A program made the translations under genes and the position numbers. Shown in pieces: positions 16,388-25,331 of a stretch of DNA of 64,000 bases. Source of the stretch: Bacteroidota bacterium. GTDB taxonomy: Bacteria; Bacteroidota; Bacteroidia; Chitinophagales; Chitinophagaceae. The DNA lies in contig JAFAEM010000005.1 in NCBI GenBank assembly GCA_023424015.1, positions 1 through 64,000 of the forward strand, in the 5' to 3' direction. Each line of letters opens with the position of its first letter. The first letter of the stretch is position 1. A model generated the notes under the pieces. The model saw only the letters and a list, made by a program, of their open reading frames with translations, searched no databases and was not told where the DNA came from.

Positions 16388-17506
16388 ATGGCTAAATCGG
16401 CAAAGACCAAAAGCAAGTCTAAAAAATCGATCATCACAGACCAGTCCTTCCAATTTCTGCGTAATTATATCAACAATGCATCACCTGTGGGTTTTGAGAC
16501 CTGGGGTCAGAAACTTTGGCTGGAATACCTGAAGCCTTACATTGATAGCAGTTTTGTGGACCCCTACGGAACAGCAGTGGGTGTTATCAATCCCGACCAT
16601 CCCTTTAAAGTTGTGATCGAAGCACATGCCGATGAAATTAGCTGGTTTGTAAACTATGTTACACCAGAAGGCCTGATCTATCTTAAACGCAATGGCGGTG
16701 TGGACCACCAGACCGCGCCGGCATCGAGGGTGATCATTCATGGTAAGAAAGGTCCGGTAAAAGCGGTATTTGGCTGGCCTGCTATTCATACGCGTATCGG
16801 CGGTGATAATAAAGAAACGCAACCAAAGACAGAGAATCTTTGGCTTGATACTGGTGCGAGGAACCGCAAGGAAGTGGAAGAACTCGGCATACATATCGGC
16901 GCCGTAGTGACCTACCAGGATGGTTTTGATGAACTCGCAAATGGCAACTATATCGGCAGGGCTTTCGACAATCGCATCGGTGGCTTTATGATCGCGGAAG
17001 TAGCGCGGCTCCTGAAAGAAAATAAAAAGAAACTCCCCTTCGGGCTTTATGTTGTGAATGCTGTCCAGGAAGAGATCGGCTTGCGCGGTGCTGAAATGAT
17101 CGCCCGCCGGATCAAACCAAATATAGCCATCATCACCGATGTGACACATGATACTACCACGCCAATGATCAACAAAAATATCGAGGGTGATGTGTTGTGT
17201 GGCAAAGGACCTTCTCTTTCATATGCTCCTGCGGTTCATAATAAATTGCTGGCCCTGGTAGAAAAAGTAGCAGCCGATAATAAAATAGACGTGCAATGGA
17301 GAGCATTGAGCCGCAGTACCGGTACAGATACCGATTCTTTCGCGTATTCCAACGATGGCTGTCCTTCCGTACTGATATCGATCCCTTTGCGCTACATGCA
17401 TACTACGGTGGAAATGCTGCACCGTGATGATATTGAAAATACAATACGGCTGATGTACGAGACTTTGTTAACTTTAACACCGAAAACAAATCTGAATTAC
17501 CTGTGA
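16388..17506 (+). CDS. M42-family metallo-aminopeptidase
   Basis: A 372-residue cytosolic dinuclear metallopeptidase of the M42 (FrvX/TET/CelM) group. Metal and catalytic residues are visible in order: EAHADEISWFV (His and Asp), the bridging Asp in GRAFDNRIGGFM, the Glu-Glu pair in NAVQEEIGLRGAEM, and DVTHD, with a late His in MHTTVEML. The N-terminal 15 residues are Lys/Ser-rich and may be disordered. It probably trims peptides; such genes are also often misnamed endoglucanase. The TGA stop overlaps the GTG start of the small membrane protein, so it heads a coupled gene set. Confidence 0.92.
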   Translation: MAKSAKTKSKSKKSIITDQSFQFLRNYINNASPVGFETWGQKLWLEYLKPYIDSSFVDPYGTAVGVINPDHPFKVVIEAHADEISWFVNYVTPEGLIYLKRNGGVDHQTAPASRVIIHGKKGPVKAVFGWPAIHTRIGGDNKETQPKTENLWLDTGARNRKEVEELGIHIGAVVTYQDGFDELANGNYIGRAFDNRIGGFMIAEVARLLKENKKKLPFGLYVVNAVQEEIGLRGAEMIARRIKPNIAIITDVTHDTTTPMINKNIEGDVLCGKGPSLSYAPAVHNKLLALVEKVAADNKIDVQWRALSRSTGTDTDSFAYSNDGCPSVLISIPLRYMHTTVEMLHRDDIENTIRLMYETLLTLTPKTNLNYL

Positions 17507-17673
17507 TATACACCCAGTTATTATATATTGATCCGGGAAGCGGCAGTTACCTGGTACAGGTAATTGCTGCAGCGCTGTTGGGGGTTGCCTTCTTTTTCAG
17601 GAATATCAAGCTATATATCCAGGCTTTTTTTTCGAGACTATTTAAAAAACAAAAGGACAGCTCGTCGCGTTAA
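17503..17673 (+). CDS. Small membrane protein, IDPGSGS type
   Basis: A 56-residue ORF below common length cut-offs. It starts at GTG 17503, overlapping the M42 stop (GTGA), and its TAA stop at 17671-17673 overlaps the ATG of the methyltransferase (TAATG). The protein begins MIYTQLLYIDPGSGSYLVQVIAA... in part, with one transmembrane helix at about residues 15-33 and a basic tail with RLFKKQKDSSSR. The IDPGSGS-then-helix layout recurs in small proteins next to methyltransferases and sulfatase-like membrane enzymes in other genomes. Tight coupling on both sides supports it being real. Function unknown; perhaps a membrane tether or regulator for its neighbours. Confidence 0.8.
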   Translation: MIYTQLLYIDPGSGSYLVQVIAAALLGVAFFFRNIKLYIQAFFSRLFKKQKDSSSR

Positions 17674-19049
17674 TGCCAGCCGCATTTCAACAACTCCCTT
17701 CATCATACAGGGACGACTCTGGTTTTATTTTTGAAAAAAACCAAACCCTGTACCGGCAGGTCAATCTCAGCTTTAAGGAACATTTTGATCATTTTATAAA
17801 AAGCGGGTGCTATGATTATCTCGTGTCACAAGACCTGCTTATTCCGCATACAAACCTGCTGGAGAATCTTACCGGTGACCCGCATCATTACCTGACATTA
17901 AAACCCGAGAAACTCCCTTTTATCTCTTATCCTTTTGAATGGAGTTTCGATATGCTGCGCGATGCTGCCCTGCTCACCCTGCGACTGGCGACAGAAGCAC
18001 TTCGATATGATTTGGTGCTCAGGGATGCCACTCCGTATAATATTCAATGGAGAGTGGGGAAGTTTATTTTTATCGACACGCTTTCGTTTGAAAAATTCAA
18101 TGAATCTCCCTGGGTCGCTTACAGGCAGTTTTGCGAAACATTCCTCGGGCCGCTTTTGCTGATGCACTATAGCCGGAAACCGCTTCATGCACTGCAACAG
18201 GCATGGCCGGATGGTATCCCCCTGGATATCACCCGTTCGATGCTTCCGCTGAAAAGCAGGTTTTCATTTCATACCGGGATCCATATTTACCTGCATGCAA
18301 AGATCTCTTCCCGGCAACAGGGAAATAAAAACCCTTCGGGAAAATTTTCCAAAAAAAAATTGCAGAACCTTATTTCCAGCCTGGAAATACTGGTTCGTAA
18401 GTTGAAATTGCCGACGCAAAGTTCCACCTGGTCTGACTACTACGATGAAGCTTCTCAGCGTGAAACTTACCTGCATGAAAAGCAAAGGATCATCCGTGAC
18501 TGGTTAACCGCCTTACAACCAGAAATTAAAACCGGCGCGGATCTCGGGGCCAATGATGGTGTATTCTCAAAACTACTCGCGTCCTTAAACATTCCTGTCA
18601 TCTCTGCTGACTTTGATCCCTACTGTATAAACCGGCTTTATCAATCTATAAAAGAAACAGGTGAAAAAAATATACAACCACTTATTCTCGATATCGCGAA
18701 CCCTTCACCTTCCATAGGGGTAAATAATAAGGAAAGAACTGCATTTACTGAAAGGTTGAATGTCGACCTCACCCTGGCACTGGCCCTGGTTCATCACCTT
18801 GTGATCGGGAAAAACATCCCTTTCCCGTTGGTGGTTGATTTTTTCAGTAAAATAACCAACTATCTTGTTATAGAGTTTGTACCTGCAGACGATGAAAAAG
18901 TGCAATTGATGCTGGCGCAAAAAACACGAAATTTCGATGACTACCGGCAGGAAAATTTTGAGTCAACCTTTCTGCGGCTTTTTACCCTGGAAAAAAAAGA
19001 AAAGATCCCGGGTAGCCAGAGGGTTCTCTACCTTTTTAAGAAAAGATAG
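17673..19049 (+). CDS. SAM-dependent methyltransferase with NoeA-like N-terminal domain
   Basis: A 458-residue two-part protein. The N-terminal 260 residues include VLRDATPYNIQWRVGKFIFIDTLSFEKF, a kinase-like D-x3-N...ID arrangement seen in NoeA-type nodulation-related methyltransferases. The C-terminal class I methyltransferase fold has the SAM loop GADLGANDGVFSKLLA and the following acidic strand SADFDPYCI, then a LALALVHHL segment. It likely methylates a glycan or lipid-linked substrate, inferred from the family and from the neighbouring membrane enzyme. Its ATG overlaps the stop of the small membrane protein, and the sulfatase-like gene follows after 15 bp. Confidence 0.85.
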   Translation: MPAAFQQLPSSYRDDSGFIFEKNQTLYRQVNLSFKEHFDHFIKSGCYDYLVSQDLLIPHTNLLENLTGDPHHYLTLKPEKLPFISYPFEWSFDMLRDAALLTLRLATEALRYDLVLRDATPYNIQWRVGKFIFIDTLSFEKFNESPWVAYRQFCETFLGPLLLMHYSRKPLHALQQAWPDGIPLDITRSMLPLKSRFSFHTGIHIYLHAKISSRQQGNKNPSGKFSKKKLQNLISSLEILVRKLKLPTQSSTWSDYYDEASQRETYLHEKQRIIRDWLTALQPEIKTGADLGANDGVFSKLLASLNIPVISADFDPYCINRLYQSIKETGEKNIQPLILDIANPSPSIGVNNKERTAFTERLNVDLTLALALVHHLVIGKNIPFPLVVDFFSKITNYLVIEFVPADDEKVQLMLAQKTRNFDDYRQENFESTFLRLFTLEKKEKIPGSQRVLYLFKKR

Positions 19050-19064
19050 TTATCTGCGATCAAT

Positions 19065-20561
19065 ATGACTAAAGTTGTTTCATTTCCCTGGTTTATTCTT
19101 TTACTGCCGTTATTTTATACCTGGCATGTCTATAATGCGCATTTTGGGATTTTTAATATCGGCCTGGTCCTGAAGTTTACTGTTTATTATATACTAATGG
19201 CAGCAGGGGTATATGCCCTCGGCTTTCTTATACTCCGAAACCGGGTAAAAGCTGCGGTTTGGACGATCTTTCTCTTACTTATATATTTCTTTTTTGGTGC
19301 GTTTCATGACCTGATTAAAAATATAGGCCTTCCACGATTCTTTGTGTCGTATAGCTTCCTGCTTCCACTTGGCCTGGTGGCAGTCGTCTATCTCACTTAT
19401 CGTTTAAAAAAATCCAATGCCCCCGTAAGACTCAACCGCTTCTTTGTCTATCTCACAGGATTATTGCTATGTATAGAGGTTGGCACATCCCTGTTTTATT
19501 TATTTACCAATGAAATAAGGCGTATCGACCCGGCGGGAAATAATGAGCCCTTGAATCCAACCTTAAAAATAAAGGATCAGGGCCAGGCACCCGACATCTA
19601 TTTCATGGTCTTTGATGAATACACCAGTTCAAAAGCGCTGCAGAAATATTTCGGTTTTGATAACTCGCAGCTCGATTCAAACTTACTGGCGGCTGGATTT
19701 TATATTTCGGAAAATTCGCAAAGCAATTACAACGCCACTTCCCTGTCAATTGGATCTACATTTAATCTTCAATATTTCAATCGCGACCTGGAAGGCACTC
19801 TCAACAATCCGCATAGCTTATTGCAGGGTGCATATGCCTTTAAACACAGCATACTTCCTTCTTTACTTGAAAAACATGGATACGAAATCGTAAATCATGG
19901 ACTATGTGATATAAAAAACCACCCAGTCGCTGTAAGGCCGCTGTTTCATGAATACGCCGTGAAAGCCTTGTATTATGAAACCTTATGGGGTAGAATTAAT
20001 AAAGACATTCTTTGGAACCTTACCGTGCGGTTGCCCTGGTATAAAAAAACCAGGCCCCCTGATATGAAATTTGTTGGAAGAAATCAGAAAAACTTCAGCA
20101 ACTTCTTAGAAGAATTAAAAACACCAGGCGATAAACCAAAATTTGTGTATGGCCATGTTGCCATTCCTCACCGGCCTGCTTATCTCGATCGCCATGGAAA
20201 ACCGAGAATGGTTTCAAATGACGACATGAGTGATACCGAACACGATTCCCTGTATATCGATCAGGTGATTTTTGTAAATACCTGGATCGATTCACTCGCG
20301 AAAGCGGCGATTGATACAAAGCGGGATCGCCCGCTTGTGCTGATCATGGAAGGAGACCATGGCAACCGTTATGCAGAATGGGGTCGGGCTATTCGCGAAA
20401 AACAGTTTATGAACCTGAATACTTATTATTTTTCTGACGGCGATTATTCGCTGTTGTATGACAGTATCAGCCCGGTGAATAGTTTCCGGGTGGTACTGAA
20501 TAAATACTTTGATGCGGGACTGCCCCTGTTAAAGGATTCGACGATCAGGCTGGCCGACTAA
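19065..20561 (+). CDS. Membrane sulfatase-like hydrolase/transferase
   Basis: A 498-residue protein with about five hydrophobic segments in residues 1-155, then a periplasmic alkaline-phosphatase-superfamily domain. PDIYFMVFDEYTSSKALQKYFG near residue 180 marks the metal-binding start, with NATSLSIGSTFNLQYF (nucleophile region), VYGHVAIPHRPAYLD and VLIMEGDHGNRY further on, the last matching the D-H-G metal motif. The layout resembles phosphoethanolamine or phosphoglycerol transferases and LtaS rather than secreted sulfatases, although no canonical sulfatase C-x-P-x-R is present. Last gene of the coupled cluster; it converges on lon with a 6-bp gap. Confidence 0.82.
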   Translation: MTKVVSFPWFILLLPLFYTWHVYNAHFGIFNIGLVLKFTVYYILMAAGVYALGFLILRNRVKAAVWTIFLLLIYFFFGAFHDLIKNIGLPRFFVSYSFLLPLGLVAVVYLTYRLKKSNAPVRLNRFFVYLTGLLLCIEVGTSLFYLFTNEIRRIDPAGNNEPLNPTLKIKDQGQAPDIYFMVFDEYTSSKALQKYFGFDNSQLDSNLLAAGFYISENSQSNYNATSLSIGSTFNLQYFNRDLEGTLNNPHSLLQGAYAFKHSILPSLLEKHGYEIVNHGLCDIKNHPVAVRPLFHEYAVKALYYETLWGRINKDILWNLTVRLPWYKKTRPPDMKFVGRNQKNFSNFLEELKTPGDKPKFVYGHVAIPHRPAYLDRHGKPRMVSNDDMSDTEHDSLYIDQVIFVNTWIDSLAKAAIDTKRDRPLVLIMEGDHGNRYAEWGRAIREKQFMNLNTYYFSDGDYSLLYDSISPVNSFRVVLNKYFDAGLPLLKDSTIRLAD

Positions 20562-20567
20562 AACTAT

Positions 20568-22970
20568 TTACAGACCCAATGCGATCTCCAGCACCTGGTT
20601 CATAGTTTTCACGTAGTGGAATTTGATGCCCTTGATAAAATCGGCTTCGATCTCCTGGACGTCTTTTTCATTCTGCCAGCAGAGTAATATTTCTTTTAAG
20701 CCCGCTCTTTTCGCGGCCAGCACTTTCTCCTTGATCCCGCCTACCGGCAATACCTGTCCGCGCAGGGTGATCTCACCGGTCATGGCCAGGAAGGGTTTTA
20801 CTTTTTTCCCTGTCAGTGCCGATGCGATAGATGTCATCATGGTAACACCTGCACTCGGACCGTCTTTGGGTACCGCTCCTTCAGGCACGTGGATATGAAT
20901 ATTTCTTTTCTCGAAATTCTTCTGCTCGATGCCATATTTTTTCGCGTTGGACTGTAGGTAGGTAAGAGCCGTACTGGCACTTTCCTTCATCACATTGCCG
21001 AGATTACCGGTCAATTTCAAATCGCCCTTTCCATCGCTGATCGTTGTTTCAATAAATAATATTTCGCCACCAACATAAGTCCAGGCAAGTCCTACTGCCA
21101 CACCGGGCATATTGGCTGTCTTATAAATTTCGTTGCTGTACCTGGGCTTGCCGAGGATCTTTTCGAGATCTTCGGCCGTGATCGCAGGCTTTAGCTTACC
21201 ATTCATGGCCAGCTCCCTTGCCTGGTAGCGCATCAGGGCAGCCAGCTGGCGGTCGAGCTCCCGCACCCCACTTTCGCGGGTATAGTCCTGTATCAGCTTT
21301 TCCAGCACTTTATCACTGATCTTGATATTACTGCTCTTTAATCCATGCAGATCCTTTTGTTTGGGCCAGAGATGTCTTTTCGCGATCTCGATCTTTTCTT
21401 CGATTGCATAACCACTCAGGTCGATCACTTCGAGACGATCACGGAGCGCGGGCTGGATCGCCTGCATATTGTTTGCCGTAGCAATAAACAACACTTTGCT
21501 CAGGTCGTACTCCATCTCAAGATAGTTGTCATAAAAAGTATTATTCTGCTCGGGATCCAATACCTCCAACAATGCACTACTGGGATCGCCACGATGATCG
21601 CTGCCCACCTTATCGATCTCATCGAGAATGATCACCGGGTTGGATGATTTCACTTTGCGGAGGGATTGCAGTATACGTCCCGGCATGGCGCCGATATATG
21701 TTTTGCGATGGCCACGGATCTCACTTTCATCATGCAGTCCGCCCAGGCTCAGCCTGACATACTTCCTGCCGATCGCGCTCGCGATACTTTTGCCAAGTGA
21801 GGTTTTACCGATTCCCGGAGGTCCCACAAAACAAAGGATCGGACTTTTCAGATCGCCTTTCAGTTTCAAAACCGCCAGGTATTCCAAAATCCTTTCCTTG
21901 ATCTTTTTCATCCCATAGTGATCGTCGTCAAGGGTTTTACCTGCTTTTTTCAGGTCATAATGATCTTCGGTATAGGTTTCCCAGGGCAGGTCGAGCATCA
22001 GGTCGAGGTGATTGTACACCACCGAATAATCCGGTGTACTTGGATGCATCCTTTCCAGCCTTTCAATTCCTTTTTTGAAAACCTCTTTTGCAGTAGCGGG
22101 CCATTTCATGGCTTCCGCTCTTTTCTGCATTTCCTTTACTTCCTGGGTATTGCTGTCGCCACCCAGTTCGTCTTTGATGCTTTTTAGTTGTTGCTGTAAA
22201 AAATACTCACGTTGCTGCTTATCCAGCTCGGTCCTGGTCTTGGTGGTAACCTTATTCTTTAGCTCTGCAAACTGCAGCTCTTTTTGGAGTAGTTGCATGA
22301 GCAGGTCGGCGCGGGCGCGGATATTATTCAGCACCAGCAGCTTTTGCTTTTCTTTTATATCGGTGCTGAGGTTGCTCGACACAAAATGGATCAGGAAGGA
22401 GGGATTTTCAATATTCCTCAGGATGATCGAAGCTTCGGTCGGCAGGTTGGGTGAAAGCTGGATGATCTCGGTGGCCAGGTCCTTGATATTGGCCACATAA
22501 GCCTCAAAATCGGCATCTTTGGGCAGTTCTTCTTCCTCCAGTTTGCGGATGCGGGCCTTGAAATAAGGGTCTTCACCCACGATAGATTCGATCGCAAAGC
22601 GGCTTTTGCCCTGGATGATGATGGTGGTGCCGCCGTCGGGCATCCTGATTTGTTTGACGATTTTGGCAACGGTGCCCACTTCCTCCAGGTCGGCAATCGA
22701 AGGATCCTCCACATTGCTGTCTTTCTGGGCTACCACACCTATCAATTTGTCAGCTTTATAGGCATCATTCACCGCCTTGATGCTTTTATCACGTCCCACG
22801 GTGATGGGCAATACTACACCCGGGAATAAAACCGTGTTCCTCAGCGGTAAAAGGGCTATCTCGCCCGGCACTTCTATACCGTTCAGGTCTTCCTGGTCGC
22901 TCTCGTTCAAAGGGATGATTGGCATAAAATCCATCTCATCTTCCGGCCTCAAAAAAAATTTATCAAACAT
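20568..22970 (-). CDS. lon: ATP-dependent protease La
   Basis: An 800-residue cytosolic AAA+ protease that degrades misfolded and regulatory proteins. In order: N-terminal LON substrate domain (LPLRNTVLFPGVVLPI), helical linker, AAA+ module with Walker A GPPGIGKTSLGKS and Walker B PVIILDEIDK, and the C-terminal protease domain with PKDGPSAGVT holding catalytic Ser706 and GGIKEK holding Lys749. Length and order are normal for bacterial LonA. A single gene; a terminator for the upstream neighbour lies 115 bp before its start. No CIRCE-like or obvious heat-shock element was seen. Confidence 0.97.
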   Translation of the reverse strand: MFDKFFLRPEDEMDFMPIIPLNESDQEDLNGIEVPGEIALLPLRNTVLFPGVVLPITVGRDKSIKAVNDAYKADKLIGVVAQKDSNVEDPSIADLEEVGTVAKIVKQIRMPDGGTTIIIQGKSRFAIESIVGEDPYFKARIRKLEEEELPKDADFEAYVANIKDLATEIIQLSPNLPTEASIILRNIENPSFLIHFVSSNLSTDIKEKQKLLVLNNIRARADLLMQLLQKELQFAELKNKVTTKTRTELDKQQREYFLQQQLKSIKDELGGDSNTQEVKEMQKRAEAMKWPATAKEVFKKGIERLERMHPSTPDYSVVYNHLDLMLDLPWETYTEDHYDLKKAGKTLDDDHYGMKKIKERILEYLAVLKLKGDLKSPILCFVGPPGIGKTSLGKSIASAIGRKYVRLSLGGLHDESEIRGHRKTYIGAMPGRILQSLRKVKSSNPVIILDEIDKVGSDHRGDPSSALLEVLDPEQNNTFYDNYLEMEYDLSKVLFIATANNMQAIQPALRDRLEVIDLSGYAIEEKIEIAKRHLWPKQKDLHGLKSSNIKISDKVLEKLIQDYTRESGVRELDRQLAALMRYQARELAMNGKLKPAITAEDLEKILGKPRYSNEIYKTANMPGVAVGLAWTYVGGEILFIETTISDGKGDLKLTGNLGNVMKESASTALTYLQSNAKKYGIEQKNFEKRNIHIHVPEGAVPKDGPSAGVTMMTSIASALTGKKVKPFLAMTGEITLRGQVLPVGGIKEKVLAAKRAGLKEILLCWQNEKDVQEIEADFIKGIKFHYVKTMNQVLEIALGL

Positions 22971-23084
22971 GGTTCTTATCTCCTATAGACATTATGTCAC
23001 TCCCTTTCAGTTGATTTATGATCTGAACGGGGTGCCCTGTAGGGGTCAAGTTTCATGCCGCCAGAAAAATACTGACAAAGCGCT

Positions 23085-23116
23085 AAAAAATTGCCCCCCC
23101 AAATTGGGAGGGCAAT
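23085..23116 (-). terminator. Terminator of the beta-barrel gene 23138-23728
   Basis: On the minus strand an 11-bp stem with one mismatch (plus 23090-23100 with 23106-23116, loop AAATT) is followed by six T residues encoded by A at 23085-23090. It begins 22 bp after the stop at 23138. Confidence 0.88.
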
Positions 23117-23137
23117 ATCTATAAAATAGGTGAAACT

Positions 23138-23728
23138 CTATAGCGCCAGGCCCAGGGAAACCTGGAAACCCTGGCTTTTCCACTCGTCCCTGCTGCCAAT
23201 ATCGCTGATATCACTCAGCCCGATCACATATCGCCCGGTGATGCGGATAGCGCTGAGCTTGAATTGTACGCCACCAAGCATCGCGAAATCGCCTTTTTTG
23301 AAAGCATCCACGCCGTTTTGCAAAAGATTTTTGTCCTGTTTCATCAGGATACTGAATTGCGGACCCGCCTGCAGGGAAAGAAAGTTACCGATCAGTTTAT
23401 AATTTAACAGTATCGGTACTGAAAGGTAATTGAGCTTTACCTTGGTCTGGTCTGAATTGAAAAAATCTTTGTAGATATGCTTGTAGTTGCTGTCGAGCGT
23501 GGTGGAGTACTGGCTGAACAATACTTCGGGTTGCAACCAGAATTTTTCGCCGAGACCAATTTCTGCAAAACCACCGACATGATAGCCATACCTGAACTGA
23601 TCTTTAAATGAGAGCCCGTCTACTTTTGTAATATTCGAGCCACCTTTGATACCAATGTGAAACTGCGCCATCGCAGCGGATGACATCACCAGCGCTGCAA
23701 GCAGCGGGAGAAAAAACTTCGCTTTCAT
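23138..23728 (-). CDS. Outer-membrane beta-barrel (porin-family) protein
   Basis: A 196-residue exported protein with signal MKAKFFLPLLAALVMSSAAMAQ and a mature start FHIGIKGGSNITKVDG typical of the PF13568-type eight-stranded Bacteroidota barrels. Repeated amphipathic strands follow, such as YGYHVGGFAEIGLGEKFWLQPEVLFS, YLSVPILLNYKLIGNFLSLQAGPQFS and AIRITGRYVIGLSDI, with a C-terminal aromatic/hydrophobic strand ending VSLGLAL. Role is not known; such barrels are structural or small pores. A strong terminator follows it. Confidence 0.88.
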   Translation of the reverse strand: MKAKFFLPLLAALVMSSAAMAQFHIGIKGGSNITKVDGLSFKDQFRYGYHVGGFAEIGLGEKFWLQPEVLFSQYSTTLDSNYKHIYKDFFNSDQTKVKLNYLSVPILLNYKLIGNFLSLQAGPQFSILMKQDKNLLQNGVDAFKKGDFAMLGGVQFKLSAIRITGRYVIGLSDISDIGSRDEWKSQGFQVSLGLAL

Positions 23729-24041
23729 TGTTAATTGTTTTAATGATTTCTATAAGGGTGCAGGGATATGGATCGATGATTACCTTCTTTTTCTGAAACA
23801 GGTTTTTAAAAAATATATTGTCGTACAGTTGTGAAGGTTATCAAAAAAACATAGTCCCCTGCTGTGACAAGGAAAGACTTTGCGGCGTTTAAACTTTTTA
23901 TGTTAAACCTTTTTAAAGTTTCAACATACCGGTAGTCCTGTTATCATCATCATGACAACTCATTTGCTCTGCTCCCCTATCAGGATAAAGTGGATACCCG
24001 TTAAATAAAAGCTAAGGTGTTTTCTGCAATTTGAAGATCAC
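23729..24041. other. Non-coding gap, imperfect hairpin only
   Basis: No credible reading frame. The AT-rich middle holds an imperfect dyad, ATGTTAAAC at about 23900 with GTTTCAACAT about 10 bp later, which may close off the minus-strand transcript of 24042-25058. Nothing else is seen. Confidence 0.4.
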
Positions 24042-25058
24042 TTATAAGATAATCCCTGCGGCTATGGAAAACAGGGCGGCCATGTCTTCTGCCGGGAAAT
24101 AGTAGTCGAGTATGAACTGCGGCTGTATGAAGAATTTGCCAAAATTATATTCGGGTCGCAGGTACATGGTCAGGGACAATGGCTGGAATTTTAATCTTTC
24201 ATCCACGCTGATATCACCGCTGTTGTACAATTGGAAATTCTCTCGTCGCAGATTTCCCGGGAGATTGCTGCTGGTGCGATTAAATCCAAATTGCTGCGTG
24301 CCGGCAGAGAATGAAAACTGTGGAGTGAATTTTAAATAGCTTTTAGGACCGCCCACATGCATCCAGTAAAAACTATGGCGTACCGATGCAGACAAACTAA
24401 AATCGGAAATATTTTCACGGATGGTGCTGTTTACAACACGACCCCTGCGCAACCTCAATAAGCGTATAAATCTTTCTCTTTTTCTGTATTCGGTACGGCT
24501 ACCCCAGCCATAGCTTGCCGATATCCCCGGTTGCAGCCATGACTTCCGCCAGGTAAAGTAAGCGTTAACCTCATTTTGCAAAGGCGACAAATAAAAAGGC
24601 AGGGATTCTTTTGTAAAATAGCGGGTATAGGAAACGCCCCCGATCCAATCCATATTTTGAATAAAATCAAATGAAGGGGTTACCGAATACTGGTAAAGAT
24701 TCAACTGGTCGCCGTCATCGGTTATATTGCCGGAAATAGTGATCCCCGGGCCCGACTTATGGTAGTATCCCAATGTCGGGGAATAAACATTTGCCTTTCT
24801 CGTTTTTAATTCGGTATTCCCATTGTTCACGAAATTGAAATATCCTCTTCCGGCTGATACGCTGGCCATGAAATAACTCCGGGGCGCCAGCAGGGAGTCC
24901 AGAAAAAGTTCCAGTTCGTCCATCAGCTCTTCATAATTTATGCTGGTATCTATCAGCCAGTCCTGCTGCACCGGCACGGTATCCGGAGGATCTTGCTGCG
25001 ACTGCCCGACGAATGCGAGAAGAACAAAGACGATGATGAAAAGGCTGTTTCTGATCAT
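24042..25058 (-). CDS. Exported beta-rich hypothetical protein, probable outer-membrane barrel
   Basis: A 338-residue protein with signal MIRNSLFIIVFVLLAFVGQSQ. The mature start is acidic and proline-rich (QDPPDTVPVQQDWLIDTSINYEE), then a long run of alternating aromatic/polar strands: SYFMASVSAGRGYFNFVN, SPTLGYYHKSGPGITISGNI, DWIGGVSYTRYF, AYFTWRKSWLQPGISASYGWG, and PEYNFGKFFIQPQFILDYYF. This pattern suggests an outer-membrane barrel of 12-14 strands. The family is not recognised. The decamer repeat array 25110-25320 lies just upstream. Confidence 0.75.
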   Translation of the reverse strand: MIRNSLFIIVFVLLAFVGQSQQDPPDTVPVQQDWLIDTSINYEELMDELELFLDSLLAPRSYFMASVSAGRGYFNFVNNGNTELKTRKANVYSPTLGYYHKSGPGITISGNITDDGDQLNLYQYSVTPSFDFIQNMDWIGGVSYTRYFTKESLPFYLSPLQNEVNAYFTWRKSWLQPGISASYGWGSRTEYRKRERFIRLLRLRRGRVVNSTIRENISDFSLSASVRHSFYWMHVGGPKSYLKFTPQFSFSAGTQQFGFNRTSSNLPGNLRRENFQLYNSGDISVDERLKFQPLSLTMYLRPEYNFGKFFIQPQFILDYYFPAEDMAALFSIAAGIIL

Positions 25059-25109
25059 GCTTGGAAAACTTCAAAATGTTAAAGCTGTGACAGGAGCTGG
25101 GGGTTTGGG

Positions 25110-25320
25110 TTTAATTTGGAATAGTTTAAGGTAGTTGAATGTGGTGGAATGTAGTTTAATTTGGAATAGTTTAAGGTAGTTGAATGTGGTGGAATGTAGC
25201 TTAATTTGGAATAGTTTAAGGTAGTTGAATGTGGTGGAATGTAGTTTAACATTGTATCACAACATTCAACAATCTTCAACAACATTCAACAATCTTCAAC
25301 AACATTCAACAACATTCAAC
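25110..25320. repeat. Convergent 45-bp/10-bp repeat array (hairpin)
   Basis: The left arm is three contiguous 45-bp units at 25110-25154, 25155-25199 and 25200-25244, identical except for the first base of the third. The right arm is six 10-mers at 25261-25320 of the form AAYMTTCAAC, the reverse complement of GTTGAATGTG-like parts of the left unit. The core between them, TAGTTTAACATTGTATC, differs by one base from the core at 15547-15563. It lies between two minus-strand genes, 11 bp after the stop of the metallophosphoesterase gene. Confidence 0.9.
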
Positions 25321-25331
25321 CAGATCCCTTC

